Origin: Corynebacterium renale
Lineage (GTDB): Bacteria > Actinomycetota > Actinomycetes > Mycobacteriales > Mycobacteriaceae
Direction of reading: 5' to 3'
DNA length: 64,000 nt
Assembly: GCF_002563965.1 (NCBI RefSeq)
Contig: NZ_PDJF01000001.1
Coordinates: 186,001-250,000 of the forward strand
Shown here one piece after another: positions 1 through 9,306 of the stretch. The notes under the pieces were generated by a model. The model had not been told where the DNA came from, ran no database searches, and saw only the letters and a program-made list of their open reading frames with translations. Numbering within the stretch: the stretch's first letter is position 1; each line of letters opens with the position of its first letter. Made by a program: the position numbers and the translations under genes.

Positions 1-3000
1 CAACTTGGTCGCCGGCCTTGACCTCATCGCCCTCTGAAGCGGTAACGGTAACAACGCCAGCGAACGGTGCCGGGACGTGGCCTTCGTTGGACGGGTTAGC
101 CTTCTCGACGGTCGCGACGATGGACTCGGCGGACTCGTCACGCACGCGCATCGGGCGGATCTGGCCGTTGACCGTTGCGGTGACGTGGCGCATGCCCTTC
201 TCGTCAGGCTCGCCGACGGCGTCGAGGCGGACCGTCATCTTGCGCTGCGAACCAGGAACTGGGATAACCAGCTCGCGGCCCTCGACGAGACCGTAGAAGA
301 ACTCGAGGTCATCGAGCTGGTCCACGCGGCCGTAGAGGCGGCGGTGCTCCGCAAACTCCTCGGCAGGCTTCGGGAAGAGCAGCTTGTCCAGAGTATTGCG
401 TCGTACTGCGCGATCCTCAGAGGCCAGGCCTTCCTCGGCTTCCTTGGAGATCGGCGCGGTCGGGTCGGCGCCTTCCTTACGCCCGGCAAGAGCCTTGTTG
501 CGCAGTTCCTCAGGCCAGCCACCAGGAGGGGTACCCAGTTCGCCGCGCAGGAATGCGATGACGGAATCTGGGATGTCGTACTTCTGTGGGTCGGCAGCAA
601 ATTCTGCAGCCGTCACACCAGTACCTACCAGCGACAGGGCAAGGTCGCCGACGACTTTGGAGGATGGGGTCACCTTCGTGGGTCGGCCGAGCATTTCGTT
701 GACGTCTGCGTAGGTGTCCTCGATGAGTTCGAAGCGATCGGCCAGCCCCAGCGATGCTGCCTGCGTACGCAGGTTGGACAGCTGACCACCTGGGATTTCG
801 TGGTTGTACACGCGGCCGGTTGGGCCAGGGATACCGGACTCGAATGGGGCGTAGACAGCACGCACTGCCTCCCAGTACGGCTCCAAATCGCCGACGGCAT
901 CCAGCGACAGGCCAGTGTCGCGGTACGTATTCGCGAACGCAGCAACAATGGCCGACAGCGACGGCTGCGACGTGGTGCCGGAAACCGGAGCGGAAGCACC
1001 GTCGACGGCGTCGGCGCCCGCTTCTGCAGCGGCCAGGTAGGTTGCCAGCTGCCCACCAGCGGTGTCGTGCGTGTGTACGTGGACTGGCAGGTCGAATTCC
1101 TTGCGCAGAGCTGTGACCAGCTTCCGGGCAGCAGCCGGGCGCATGAGGCCAGCCATATCCTTGATACCGATGATGTGTGCACCAGACTTGACGATCTCCT
1201 CCGCCATACGCAGGTAGTAGTCAAGGGTGTACAGATCTTCCTTCGGGCTCGCCAGGTCACCGGAGTACGCCATCGCGACCTCAGCAATCGTGGTGCCGGT
1301 CTCCAGGACGGCGTCGATAGCTGGGCGCATCTGGGAAACGTCATTGAGCGCGTCGAAGATACGGAAGATATCGATACCGGATGCTGCGGCCTCGTTCACG
1401 AACGCCTTGCACACGGAATCCGGGTACGGGGTGTAACCCACGGTATTGCGGCCACGCAGCAGCATCTGGATATTAATGTTCGGCATCGCCTCGCGCAGCT
1501 TGTCCAGACGCTCCCACGGATCCTCGTGGAGGAAGCGCATTGCGACGTCGTAGGTTGCGCCACCCCATGCCTCAACGGACAGCAGCTGCGGGGTCAGGTG
1601 CGCAACAGCCTCGGCGGCTGGGATAAGTGCCGCGGTACGCACGCGCGTCGCCAGCAGCGACTGGTGCGCGTCACGGAACGAAGTGTCGGTGACAGCTAGG
1701 GCATCCTGCTGGCGCAGGCGGCGAGCAAACTCGGCCGGCCCGACGTCGAGAAGCAAGTCGCGGGAACCGCGCTGCAGTCCTGCCTTCTTATCAAAGGTCG
1801 GGAGCTTTTCGGCGGGGAGCAGGTTAGTCGGGCGGTCGCCATGTGGCTTGTTGACGGTCACCTCAGCCAAGTAATCCAGAATTCGGGAGGCTTCGTTGTC
1901 CGCTGGTGGCGCCTGCATCAACCATGGATGCTCGTCGATGAAGGAGGTGTCCAGGCGCGAAGACGTGAAGTCCGGCTCGCGGAGCAGAGCACGCAGGAAG
2001 CCAATGTTGGTGGACACGCCAGAAATGGTGAACTCAGCCAGTGCACGTTGTGCACGCGCTACGGCGGCTGCGAAGTTCGGGCCACGCGTGGTCATCTTGA
2101 CCAGCATGGAGTCGAAGTTCGGGGTGATTTCGCCACCCAGGGAGGCGGCGCCGTCGAGACGCACGCCAGCGCCACCAGGGCTGCGGTATGCGCTGATTGT
2201 GCCGGAGTCAGGGCGGAACTCGTTGTTCGGATCCTCAGTGGTGATACGGCACTGGAGGGCCGCGCCGTGGACCTCAATCTTGTCCTGGGTCAGGCCCAGT
2301 TCGGGCAGGGTCATGCCGGCAGCGACCTGCATCTGCGACTTCACCAGGTCAACCTGGGTGATTTCCTCGGTCACGGTGTGCTCGACCTGGATGCGGGGGT
2401 TCATCTCCATGAAGACATGGTTGCCCTTTTCATCCACGAGGAATTCGACGGTACCTGCGCACTGGTAGCCAATGTGCTTGCAGAACTTCACCGCGTCCGC
2501 GCAAATGCGCTCGCGCAGTTCAGGATCCAAGTGCTGCGCCGGAGCAATCTCGACGACCTTCTGGTGGCGACGCTGCACGGAGCAGTCACGCTCGAAGAGG
2601 TGAATAACGTTGCCCTCTGCGTCGGCCAGGATCTGGACCTCGATGTGCTGCGGGTTGATGACCGCACGCTCCAAGTAGACGCGCGGGTCACCGAACGCAG
2701 CCTCCGCCTCGCGGGAAGCTTCGGCAGCCAGGCGCTTGAAGTCCTTTGCGTCGTGGACCACACGCATACCGCGGCCACCGCCACCTGCCAGGGCCTTCAC
2801 GAAGATTGGGTACTCACGATCTTGCGCGTAGCCCCATAGTTCATCAATGTCTGCAGATGCTGGGGAATCGTCCAGGATGGGCAGGCCTGCTTCTTCAGCG
2901 ACCTGTACGGCCTTAGCCTTATCGCCGGTCAGATCCAGGACCTCCGGAGGTGGACCAATAAACGCGATGCCATTGTCGCGGCATGCGCGGGCGAAGGTTG

Positions 3001-3298
3001 CGTTCTCTGAGAGGAACCCATAGCCCGGGTAGATTGCGTCCGCGCCGGTTTCCTTTGCGGCGCGGATAATCTCGTCGATGTTCAGGTACGAACGCACCGG
3101 AGTGTCGTCGCCACCAATGGAGACTGCCTCGTTAGCGAAGGACCGGTGGTAGGAGTTCCGGTCCTCGCGCGGGTAGACAGCTACTGTCTCCGCGCCTACC
3201 TCATACGCTGCACGGAATGCGCGTACTGCGATCTCGCCACGGTTGGCAACAAGAATTTTCTTGAACGAAGGTGTGCTATTGGCTGCCATCGCTGCCAT
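1..3298 (-). CDS. pyc: Pyruvate carboxylase (3' end outside window)
   Basis: Biotin-dependent carboxylation of pyruvate to oxaloacetate, the main anaplerotic step in corynebacteria. About 1,099 residues are visible against about 1,140 in the family. The N-terminal biotin carboxylase begins KKILVANRGEIAVRAFRAA and carries the ATP-grasp glycine loop GGGGRGM. The central carboxyltransferase has the TDTSFRDAHQSLLATR segment and the PYC/OADA domain follows. The C-terminal biotinyl domain has begun (HVPAPFAGVVTVTASEGDEV), but the AMKM biotin lysine lies beyond base 1. Two ATGs nine bases apart (3298 and 3289) are possible starts. The GAAAGGGG sequence sits very close to the first and about ten bases from the second, so the exact start is open. 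The family call is very secure. Confidence 0.97.
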   Translation of the reverse strand, partial: MAAMAANSTPSFKKILVANRGEIAVRAFRAAYEVGAETVAVYPREDRNSYHRSFANEAVSIGGDDTPVRSYLNIDEIIRAAKETGADAIYPGYGFLSENATFARACRDNGIAFIGPPPEVLDLTGDKAKAVQVAEEAGLPILDDSPASADIDELWGYAQDREYPIFVKALAGGGGRGMRVVHDAKDFKRLAAEASREAEAAFGDPRVYLERAVINPQHIEVQILADAEGNVIHLFERDCSVQRRHQKVVEIAPAQHLDPELRERICADAVKFCKHIGYQCAGTVEFLVDEKGNHVFMEMNPRIQVEHTVTEEITQVDLVKSQMQVAAGMTLPELGLTQDKIEVHGAALQCRITTEDPNNEFRPDSGTISAYRSPGGAGVRLDGAASLGGEITPNFDSMLVKMTTRGPNFAAAVARAQRALAEFTISGVSTNIGFLRALLREPDFTSSRLDTSFIDEHPWLMQAPPADNEASRILDYLAEVTVNKPHGDRPTNLLPAEKLPTFDKKAGLQRGSRDLLLDVGPAEFARRLRQQDALAVTDTSFRDAHQSLLATRVRTAALIPAAEAVAHLTPQLLSVEAWGGATYDVAMRFLHEDPWERLDKLREAMPNINIQMLLRGRNTVGYTPYPDSVCKAFVNEAAASGIDIFRIFDALNDVSQMRPAIDAVLETGTTIAEVAMAYSGDLASPKEDLYTLDYYLRMAEEIVKSGAHIIGIKDMAGLMRPAAARKLVTALRKEFDLPVHVHTHDTAGGQLATYLAAAEAGADAVDGASAPVSGTTSQPSLSAIVAAFANTYRDTGLSLDAVGDLEPYWEAVRAVYAPFESGIPGPTGRVYNHEIPGGQLSNLRTQAASLGLADRFELIEDTYADVNEMLGRPTKVTPSSKVVGDLALSLVGTGVTAAEFAADPQKYDIPDSVIAFLRGELGTPPGGWPEELRNKALAGRKEGADPTAPISKEAEEGLASEDRAVRRNTLDKLLFPKPAEEFAEHRRLYGRVDQLDDLEFFYGLVEGRELVIPVPGSQRKMTVRLDAVGEPDEKGMRHVTATVNGQIRPMRVRDESAESIVATVEKANPSNEGHVPAPFAGVVTVTASEGDEVKAGDQV

Positions 3299-3569
3299 GC
3301 CCCTTTCAACTACTCACGTCAGTCACGTCCTGTTGGCCGTCTGCCCACAGTAACTAAGCATTCTAGTGCCAACGTGAGACCGCACACTACGGGGGTAATG
3401 GTCACGTGTGCCACACCCGTGCTGTGCAGGCAGTATTTTTGTCCGATTTTTATATGCACGCGGCAGCGGGTGAATTTCAAACACTTTATTAAGACCAAAT
3501 GTTTCCCAGTTTTGACGTGCACGGTCGTACGCTTCTCGACGTCACCTCTGCCCTATTACCGTGGTACCC

Positions 3570-3710
3570 GTGAAGAATTCCTTAATGACTCTGGGCATGG
3601 GCGCCGTCTTGGCGCTGCTGACGTACAACACCAACGGTTCACTAGCCGTCGCGCTGACGATCGTGGCTGTGGCAGCGGTACTGGCAATCGTGGTAGCGAT
3701 CAAAAAATAG
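3570..3710 (+). CDS. Small hydrophobic membrane peptide (46 aa)
   Basis: A short frame from GTG at 3570 (or in-frame ATG at 3585) encodes MKNSLMTLGMGAVLALLTYN, then a second hydrophobic stretch ending VVAIKK. It looks like a two-helix membrane miniprotein. It stands alone between the divergent pyc promoter and the end of ddh. No strong ribosome binding site is visible. I do not recognise a function. The regular hydrophobic pattern and lysine-rich end favour a real gene over chance. Confidence 0.5.
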   Translation: MKNSLMTLGMGAVLALLTYNTNGSLAVALTIVAVAAVLAIVVAIKK

Positions 3711-3735
3711 CCCCCGATCCCTTTTCAGGAATCGG
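3702..3735 (-). terminator. Rho-independent terminator of ddh
   Basis: Read on the minus strand, CCGATTCC and GGGATCGG form a stem with one mismatch around TGAAAA. Six T residues follow a few bases later. It lies just beyond the ddh stop and overlaps the end of the convergent small peptide gene. Confidence 0.6.
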
Positions 3736-3759
3736 AGGCAGATTGCCACGGCTTAAGGC

Positions 3760-4734
3760 TTAGACGTCAGACTTGAGCAGTTCTTCCAGCGGTACTGGGG
3801 AAAGCAGGTACGGGGCAACCTCGAGCACGGTGCGGGCGCCGGTTTCACCCTGTGCCGCTAGGCGTGCCGCTGCACGGCCGTACGCAACCTGGACCGCAGC
3901 GGTGAAGTCTGGGTTCGCACCCAATTCCAGGCTGTATTCGACGACGTGCTGGGAAGCCTTATCGCCCTCGCCGACGGTGCCCGTGGTGATCACGTGGCCG
4001 CCGTGCGGCATACCAGAGTGGTCGCGATCGAAGGTTTCACGGTCGATGAAGTTGACCTCAACCTCATACCCCACGAAGTAGTCCGGCATGGTGCGGATTT
4101 CCTCTTCAATGCGGGCGTGCTCGGACTCTGGTGCCACAACCCAGCACTGGCGCACGTGCGCCTGCTTGGAGTCGATGTCTGCACCTTTGCCGGCGCGGGC
4201 TTGGTCAAGAGCCTCTGGGTTCGGCAAAGTGTACTGGACAGCTGCCTCAACGCCGTCGATGCGGCGAAGTGCATCCGAGTGCCCCTGGGACAGGCCCGGG
4301 CCCCAGAACGTATTGTTCTGGTGCACCGGCAGAATAGCCTTTGCCATGACGCGGTTGAGGGAGAACATTCCTGGGTCCCAGCCCGTGGAGATAATTGCCA
4401 GGTTCCCTGCTTCGCGCGCTGCAGCATCCATGCGCTCGTAGTGGCCCGCAATGTCGCGGTGGTTATCGTACGTATCAACAGTTGTGGTCACGCCAGCGAA
4501 GCGAGTTGCTTGCTCCGGGATGTCTGTTGCAGAACCTAGGCACAGGAACAGCACATCAATTTTGTCAGCGTACTTTTCCACGTCGGCGACAGGGACCACC
4601 GCCGCTGCGGTGTCCAGTGTGTCGCGGCGGGAGAATACCGCGGCAAGTTCCATATCTGGCTGCTGGGCGATGACTCGTTCAACGGACTTGCCCAAGTTGC
4701 CATAGCCGACGATGCCGGCGCGGATCGTGCTCAT
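3760..4734 (-). CDS. ddh: meso-Diaminopimelate D-dehydrogenase
   Basis: NADP-dependent enzyme giving corynebacteria a one-step route from tetrahydrodipicolinate and ammonia to meso-diaminopimelate, for lysine and peptidoglycan. The 324-residue protein begins with a Rossmann nucleotide-binding loop, MSTIRAGIVGYGNLGKSVE. It keeps family segments such as STGWDPGMFSLNRVMA and the HSGMPHGGHVITTG region near the substrate site. Length is normal for the family. It lies 61 bases downstream of the lpdA-like gene on the same strand and could be cotranscribed. A terminator follows it. Confidence 0.96.
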   Translation of the reverse strand: MSTIRAGIVGYGNLGKSVERVIAQQPDMELAAVFSRRDTLDTAAAVVPVADVEKYADKIDVLFLCLGSATDIPEQATRFAGVTTTVDTYDNHRDIAGHYERMDAAAREAGNLAIISTGWDPGMFSLNRVMAKAILPVHQNNTFWGPGLSQGHSDALRRIDGVEAAVQYTLPNPEALDQARAGKGADIDSKQAHVRQCWVVAPESEHARIEEEIRTMPDYFVGYEVEVNFIDRETFDRDHSGMPHGGHVITTGTVGEGDKASQHVVEYSLELGANPDFTAAVQVAYGRAAARLAAQGETGARTVLEVAPYLLSPVPLEELLKSDV

Positions 4735-4795
4735 TCCTATTCACAACCTTTCAGTGAATCTCGTATGTGATGTACCCGAACTAAAATACTCTTTT

Positions 4796-6202
4796 TTAGC
4801 CCAAGTCGTCATGCGCCACGAGCCGGCGTGCAGCCTCCGTGATCGAGCCGGACAGTGACGGGTACACGGCGAAGGAATCGGCCAGGTCAGCGACCGTAAG
4901 GTTGTTGCTAACAGCGACCGCGACCGGGAGGATCAGTTCGGATGCTGAAGGCGCCACAATCACACCGCCGATCACCAAACCGGAGTTACGGCGGCAGAAA
5001 AGTTTGACAAAGCCGTGCTGGAGGGAACGCATCTTGGCACGTGGGTTCGTCGATAGTGGCAGCATGATGGAACGCGCGCTCACCTCACCGGATTCAATCT
5101 CAGCTTCGGTCACGCCGACGGCCGCGATCTCAGGGCGGGTGAACACCGCGGTAGCAACAGTCTTCATGCGCAGCGGGGACACGCCCTCACCCAGCGCGTG
5201 GTACATGGCGATACGGCCCTGCATCGCTGCGACTGAGGCCAGCGGGAAGAGGTCAGTGCAGTCGCCGGCGGCGTAAATACCGTTGACATTCGTGCGCGAA
5301 ACGCGGTCCACCTTAATGTGCCCGGACTGGGTCACCTCAACGCCTGCGGAATCGAGCGCCAAATCTTCGGTGTTCGGGATGGAACCTACCGTCATCAAAG
5401 CGTGGGAACCTTCGATCGCGCGGCCGTCAGTGGTGTGCACGATAACCCCCGAGCCGGTGTTTTCCACCTTGGATACGCGCGCATGCTTCTCCAGCGAGAC
5501 CCCGCGCCCTTGGAGAACTGTTTCGAGGACGTCAGCGGCGTCGGCGTCGTCGTGAGGCAAAATACGGTCACGCGATGCCACCAGGGTGACCTTCACACCC
5601 AGTTCAGCGAATGCGGACACGAATTCCGCGCCCGTGACACCGGAACCAACGACGATGAGGTGCTCCGGCATGTCCGTGAGGTTATACACCTGCTGCCAGG
5701 TGAGAATGCGGTCGCCATCTGGCTGTGCGTCGGGCAGGATACGTGGGCGGGCACCCGTTGCGATGAGTACCAGGTCGCACTCTACGGTCTCCTCGGTGCC
5801 GTCGGCGCGGTCGACGTGGATGTAGTGCGTCATCTGGTTCGTGTTCTTGTCATCGAACCGTGCGCGCCCGTTAATAATCTTGACCCCGATGCGCACCATC
5901 TGGCGCTGAATGTCGTCAGACTGCTTCGTAGCCAGCGCCTGGACGCGACCGTTCAGCGCATCCAAGTGGAGTTCGATGTCCCCGATCCCCTTGTCCAGCT
6001 CCATATCATCGGCGCGGCGCAGGTCCGTCTTAATGTTCGTGCCGGCGATGAAGGTCTTCGACGGGACGCAGTCGTGAATGACCGCGGACCCTCCCAAGCC
6101 CTGGTCTTCAATAAGAGTTACATCTGCGCCGTATTTTGCGCCTGCAAGTGCTGCTTCATAACCTGCAGGTCCGCCGCCGATAATCACAATTCTGCGAGCC
6201 AT
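4796..6202 (-). CDS. LpdA-type flavoprotein, NAD(P)H:quinone reductase-like
   Basis: A 468-residue pyridine nucleotide-disulfide reductase family flavoprotein. The N-terminal FAD loop is IVIIGGGPAGYEAALAGAKY, the NAD-binding loop is VVGSGVTGAEF near residue 185, and the second FAD motif is GIYAAGDCTDLFPLA. The redox segment reads GSAVIHDCVPSKTF. The first cysteine of the lipoamide dehydrogenase CxxxxC pair is absent, as in mycobacterial LpdA (Rv3303c), which reduces quinones. A true lipoamide dehydrogenase role is therefore unlikely. Its substrate here is inferred from that relative. Confidence 0.85.
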   Translation of the reverse strand: MARRIVIIGGGPAGYEAALAGAKYGADVTLIEDQGLGGSAVIHDCVPSKTFIAGTNIKTDLRRADDMELDKGIGDIELHLDALNGRVQALATKQSDDIQRQMVRIGVKIINGRARFDDKNTNQMTHYIHVDRADGTEETVECDLVLIATGARPRILPDAQPDGDRILTWQQVYNLTDMPEHLIVVGSGVTGAEFVSAFAELGVKVTLVASRDRILPHDDADAADVLETVLQGRGVSLEKHARVSKVENTGSGVIVHTTDGRAIEGSHALMTVGSIPNTEDLALDSAGVEVTQSGHIKVDRVSRTNVNGIYAAGDCTDLFPLASVAAMQGRIAMYHALGEGVSPLRMKTVATAVFTRPEIAAVGVTEAEIESGEVSARSIMLPLSTNPRAKMRSLQHGFVKLFCRRNSGLVIGGVIVAPSASELILPVAVAVSNNLTVADLADSFAVYPSLSGSITEAARRLVAHDDLG

Positions 6203-6338
6203 GTGTGGGCTGTCCTCCGTAAAGGTTGGGGTAAAAGTGGTGTGCGCCCAAGTCTATCCCAGTACACCCGTACTGCAACCAGTGGGGTGAACCTTTCGTG
6301 GGACTATGCCCGCTTCTCGACGCCTCCCGGCTCCACAC

Positions 6339-7520
6339 CTACGACCCCAAGCGCTGGTGGAATTTCTCCACGACCCCCGCAAAAAGCCGGACGCCCACAC
6401 CGATGGCGCGTTCGTCGACAAGCAAATCCCCCTGGTGCAGATCCTGCTGGGCGCCCTCGCCCGACCATGCGCCGAGGCGTGCCATAGAGCCCGGCACTTT
6501 CTCCAGATACCAGGAGAAATCCTCACCACCCGACGACTGCGGCGCTTCGACGACGGCACCGGGGTCGATGAGGCTCGCGGCATCAGCGAGAATCGCGGTG
6601 GCTACTTCATCGTTAAGCACTGGCGGCACGCCACGGGTATAGGTGACCTCCGCGCGGCAGCCCGTAGGCTCCACAATCTGGGCAACGAGCTCCCGGACCA
6701 GCGGTTCGATATCGCGCCACACCCCAATATCGGCGGTGCGCACAGTGCCGCGAATCAGGCCACGCTGCGGAATCGCATTCGGGGCCGACCCAGACTCCAC
6801 GTGCCCAAACACCAAGACGGTCCCCGTGCGCGGATCAACCCGGCGCGACAGCAACGCCGGCAGCTGGGTAATCACGGAACCAACTGCGTACACCACGTCC
6901 TGGGTCATGTGCGGACGCGAAGAATGCCCGCCTGCGCCCGCAATCTCTACGGTGAGCACGTCCGTCGCAGAGGTGATCGCACCAGTGCGCACCCCAATGC
7001 GGCCGACCTGTAGTTTCGGTTCCACGTGGACGGAATATATAGCGCCCACACCATCCAGCACGCCTTGCGCAATAACGTCGGTGGCACCACCGTCAATAAC
7101 CTCTTCGGCGGGCTGGAAAATCACCCGCACACCCACCTTGAGTTCCACGGTGGAGAGCGCGCACGCTAAAGCAAGGGCGACGGTGGTGTGGACATCATGG
7201 CCGCACGCGTGGCACACACCAGGGTTCACCGACGCGAAGTCAAGGCCCGTGACCTCCACCAACGGGAGTGCATCAATGTCTGCACGGAAGGCTAACTTCT
7301 CTGGTGTATCGGGGCCGATGTCCACGTACAAGCCCGTATTCTGCAGCCGGACTGGGTGTAAACCGTGGGCGGTGAGAGTTTCCACGAGGAAGTCCGTGGT
7401 GGCGTACTCGTGATTAGAGAGTTCAGGGTGACGGTGGATGTGCCGGCGCCACTGGATCACCTGGTCTTTATGCTGCGCCAACCACGTGTTGACCGCATGC
7501 GTATAAGACGCTTCCACCAC
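6339..7520 (-). CDS. M20-family amidohydrolase / N-acyl amino acid hydrolase
   Basis: A 393-residue metallo-amidohydrolase of the AmiA/HipO type, cleaving N-acyl amino acids or similar amides. Family signatures are WRRHIHRHPELSNHE, the metal site GVCHACGHDVHTTVAL, the glutamate pair FQPAEEVIDGGA, and HVEPKLQVG. The open frame reaches 7598, but AAAGGAG lies eight bases before tandem GTG codons (7520 and 7517), so the shorter start is chosen. No signal peptide, so probably cytoplasmic. The substrate cannot be read from sequence. Confidence 0.88.
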   Translation of the reverse strand: MVEASYTHAVNTWLAQHKDQVIQWRRHIHRHPELSNHEYATTDFLVETLTAHGLHPVRLQNTGLYVDIGPDTPEKLAFRADIDALPLVEVTGLDFASVNPGVCHACGHDVHTTVALALACALSTVELKVGVRVIFQPAEEVIDGGATDVIAQGVLDGVGAIYSVHVEPKLQVGRIGVRTGAITSATDVLTVEIAGAGGHSSRPHMTQDVVYAVGSVITQLPALLSRRVDPRTGTVLVFGHVESGSAPNAIPQRGLIRGTVRTADIGVWRDIEPLVRELVAQIVEPTGCRAEVTYTRGVPPVLNDEVATAILADAASLIDPGAVVEAPQSSGGEDFSWYLEKVPGSMARLGAWSGEGAQQDLHQGDLLVDERAIGVGVRLFAGVVEKFHQRLGS

Positions 7521-7674
7521 CTGTTGAACTCCTTTGACACCGCGCAACCGCCACCGGCTGCACGGAACGTGCACCGCAGACCTGAGGGTCTTAACCAATA
7601 ACTCTGGCCAGTGTAGTCACTGGCCAAAACAACTCCTAAATAACAGTATCCCGCACTGACTCTAGCCCCGGCGG

Positions 7675-8241
7675 CTAGAGCCCCCGCTGGGCAACGAGGA
7701 ATACTGGGTGCTCCCGCAATCCTGCGAATGGTAGGCCGCGGGCCTGCTTTTCCAACATGTCCCATGCTGGCGCGTGAACAGTCCCCACCACTGGCACGGA
7801 GGCAGGCGCCGTGGCAGCGCGCACGCGCTTTTTGTATACGTTGACGCGGTCACGCAGGCTTCCGAAATCATCGTCAGAGGCCGGCCAGACCAGCGCAAAC
7901 GCATGGTCAGGGACTTCACACTTTCCTACCGGGATACGCTCGCCGCGCGGGAGCAGCACCGCCGGCGGCACGTCGAGCGCTAGCGCAAGAGCATAAATAT
8001 TGCGTAGCTGGGGGTTAACCACCGCGCCGGTGTTGGTTTCGTTGCGTTCGTACATCGAGATAGTGTTGCGGTCGATGCCGGATAGCTCAGCGAGCTCGTC
8101 TTGGGTGAGGCCACGGAGACGTCGATAAGCATAAATAGTGCGGCTGAAGACGTAACCATACGACGACCAGTGCGTTGCCAGGTCAGCGTCCCCGCGGAGA
8201 CGCTGGAACTCCTTGCCCGCATGTAAGTTCGTCGAAGCCAT
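7675..8241 (-). CDS. XRE-family transcriptional regulator
   Basis: About 188 residues with a Cro/C1-type helix-turn-helix in the N-terminal half (RLRGLTQDELAELSGIDRNT, then ISMYERNET). The C-terminal half has no domain I recognise. The start is set at ATG 8241, because an inverted repeat directly precedes it. An in-frame GTG at 8280 would add 13 residues and swallow that repeat. It lies 64 bases downstream of upp on the same strand, and the repeats between them suggest autoregulation. Confidence 0.78.
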   Translation of the reverse strand: MASTNLHAGKEFQRLRGDADLATHWSSYGYVFSRTIYAYRRLRGLTQDELAELSGIDRNTISMYERNETNTGAVVNPQLRNIYALALALDVPPAVLLPRGERIPVGKCEVPDHAFALVWPASDDDFGSLRDRVNVYKKRVRAATAPASVPVVGTVHAPAWDMLEKQARGLPFAGLREHPVFLVAQRGL

Positions 8242-8242
8242 A

Positions 8243-8304
8243 TGGGCAACTGTGCCCACCACAGTATGCAAAGTCCGCACACTGCAGTGGGCACACGTTA
8301 CCCA
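8243..8304. promoter_or_regulatory. Operator-like inverted repeats before the XRE gene
   Basis: TGGGCA-N4-TGCCCA (8243-8258) is a perfect inverted repeat touching the XRE start codon. A second, imperfect copy, TGGGCA-N5-TACCCA, lies at 8288-8304 next to the upp stop. The two copies together suggest a regulator site, most simply for the adjacent XRE protein. Binding is inferred. Confidence 0.5.
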
Positions 8305-8305
8305 T

Positions 8306-8941
8306 TTAGAGGTCTATATTTCGCGGGCCGTAGAGACGATCGCCAGCATCGCCCAGGCCAGGGACGATGTATGCATTTTCGTCCAGACCAGGATCAATAA
8401 CCGCGGTGACCAGACGAACCGGCAGGCCCGAATCTTTCAGCGCCTGCACGCCCGGCTCCGCGGAGACCATGCATACGCAGGTGATGTCCTTCGCGCCGCG
8501 AGCCACCAGCAGACGGATCGCGTGCAGGAGTGAGCCGCCGGTCGCCAGCATCGGGTCCACGAGGAACACCGGCTGATCGCTCAGGTCCTCGGGCAGGGCC
8601 TCCAAGTACGGGACGGGTTCGTGGGTTTCCTCGTCGCGAGCCATGCCGATGAAGCCAACCTGGGCATCCGAGATCATCGACAACGCTGGATCAATCATGC
8701 CCAGGCCTGCGCGGATGATGGGAACGATGATGGGTGGGGTCTCCAGGCGTGCGCCCTGCGCAGTATCGACCGGGGTGACCACGTCAAAGTGCTCCACCTT
8801 CAAGTCGCGGGCAGCCTCGTAGATGAGCATGGCACCCAGGTCACTCAGGGCGGAGCGGAAGCCGGCATTGTCTGTGCGGGCGTCGCGCATGATGGTCAGG
8901 CGGGATTGGGCCAGGGGGTGATCGATGACGGTGATATCCAT
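8306..8941 (-). CDS. upp: Uracil phosphoribosyltransferase
   Basis: Pyrimidine salvage enzyme converting uracil and PRPP to UMP. The 211-residue protein starts [20 protein letters not shown]. It contains [15 protein letters not shown] and the PRPP-binding loop [20 protein letters not shown]. The C-terminal [15 protein letters not shown] segment is diagnostic of UPRT. The open frame extends to 9103, but homology and a GGGGG tract just upstream fix ATG 8941. It is divergent from the WXG/NlpC pair. Confidence 0.96.
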   Translation of the reverse strand: MDITVIDHPLAQSRLTIMRDARTDNAGFRSALSDLGAMLIYEAARDLKVEHFDVVTPVDTAQGARLETPPIIVPIIRAGLGMIDPALSMISDAQVGFIGMARDEETHEPVPYLEALPEDLSDQPVFLVDPMLATGGSLLHAIRLLVARGAKDITCVCMVSAEPGVQALKDSGLPVRLVTAVIDPGLDENAYIVPGLGDAGDRLYGPRNIDL

Positions 8942-9018
8942 GCCCCCAATAGTATGCGTTCCAGCCTTGCGAAGAATCGGCGGGAACCAGTTGGCGCCGT
9001 GGGTGCGTCTATTAAGGC

Positions 9019-9306
9019 ATGAACCCAACACTAGACATTGATGTAGAACACGCCCAGGCCCTGGCCCGCGACCTCGCCGGCACTCCTGCTCCCCAGGTGC
9101 CACCGTTTAGTCCTCCGCCAATCCCCGGGGCGGGCGACTTCCTCGCGGCACTCGCCGCCGCCCACCAGGCCACAACACGCAGCGTTGCCGAACTAGTGCA
9201 TTACCTGCGCTGGTGCGGGGAGGAAGCAGCGCAGGCAGTATCGCTTATCGACGCCACCTCCGCCCACACCGCCGCAACCTTAGACGGGCACGGTGAACTC
9301 CTGTGA
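9019..9306 (+). CDS. Small WXG-motif helical protein (95 aa)
   Basis: A 95-residue alanine-rich, mostly helical protein without a signal peptide. A proline-rich turn (residues 23-37) separates two helical parts, and W65-C66-G67 forms a WXG motif in the second. Size and composition recall WXG100/EspC-like partners of type VII secretion, but I cannot assign a family with certainty. Its end overlaps the start of the NlpC/P60 gene by four bases (GTGA), so the two are probably translationally coupled. AAGG sits only one base before the ATG. Confidence 0.6.
   Translation: MNPTLDIDVEHAQALARDLAGTPAPQVPPFSPPPIPGAGDFLAALAAAHQATTRSVAELVHYLRWCGEEAAQAVSLIDATSAHTAATLDGHGELL

Noticed and set aside
77..1699. 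Long plus-strand open frame (540 codons)
   Set aside because: It is antisense to pyc, whose protein is unmistakable; similar long shadows occur opposite guaB, ddh and the exporter gene.
3146..3763. 205-codon plus-strand frame upstream of ddh
   Set aside because: It begins antisense to pyc and its translation lacks protein character; only the 46-residue frame in another register is credible.
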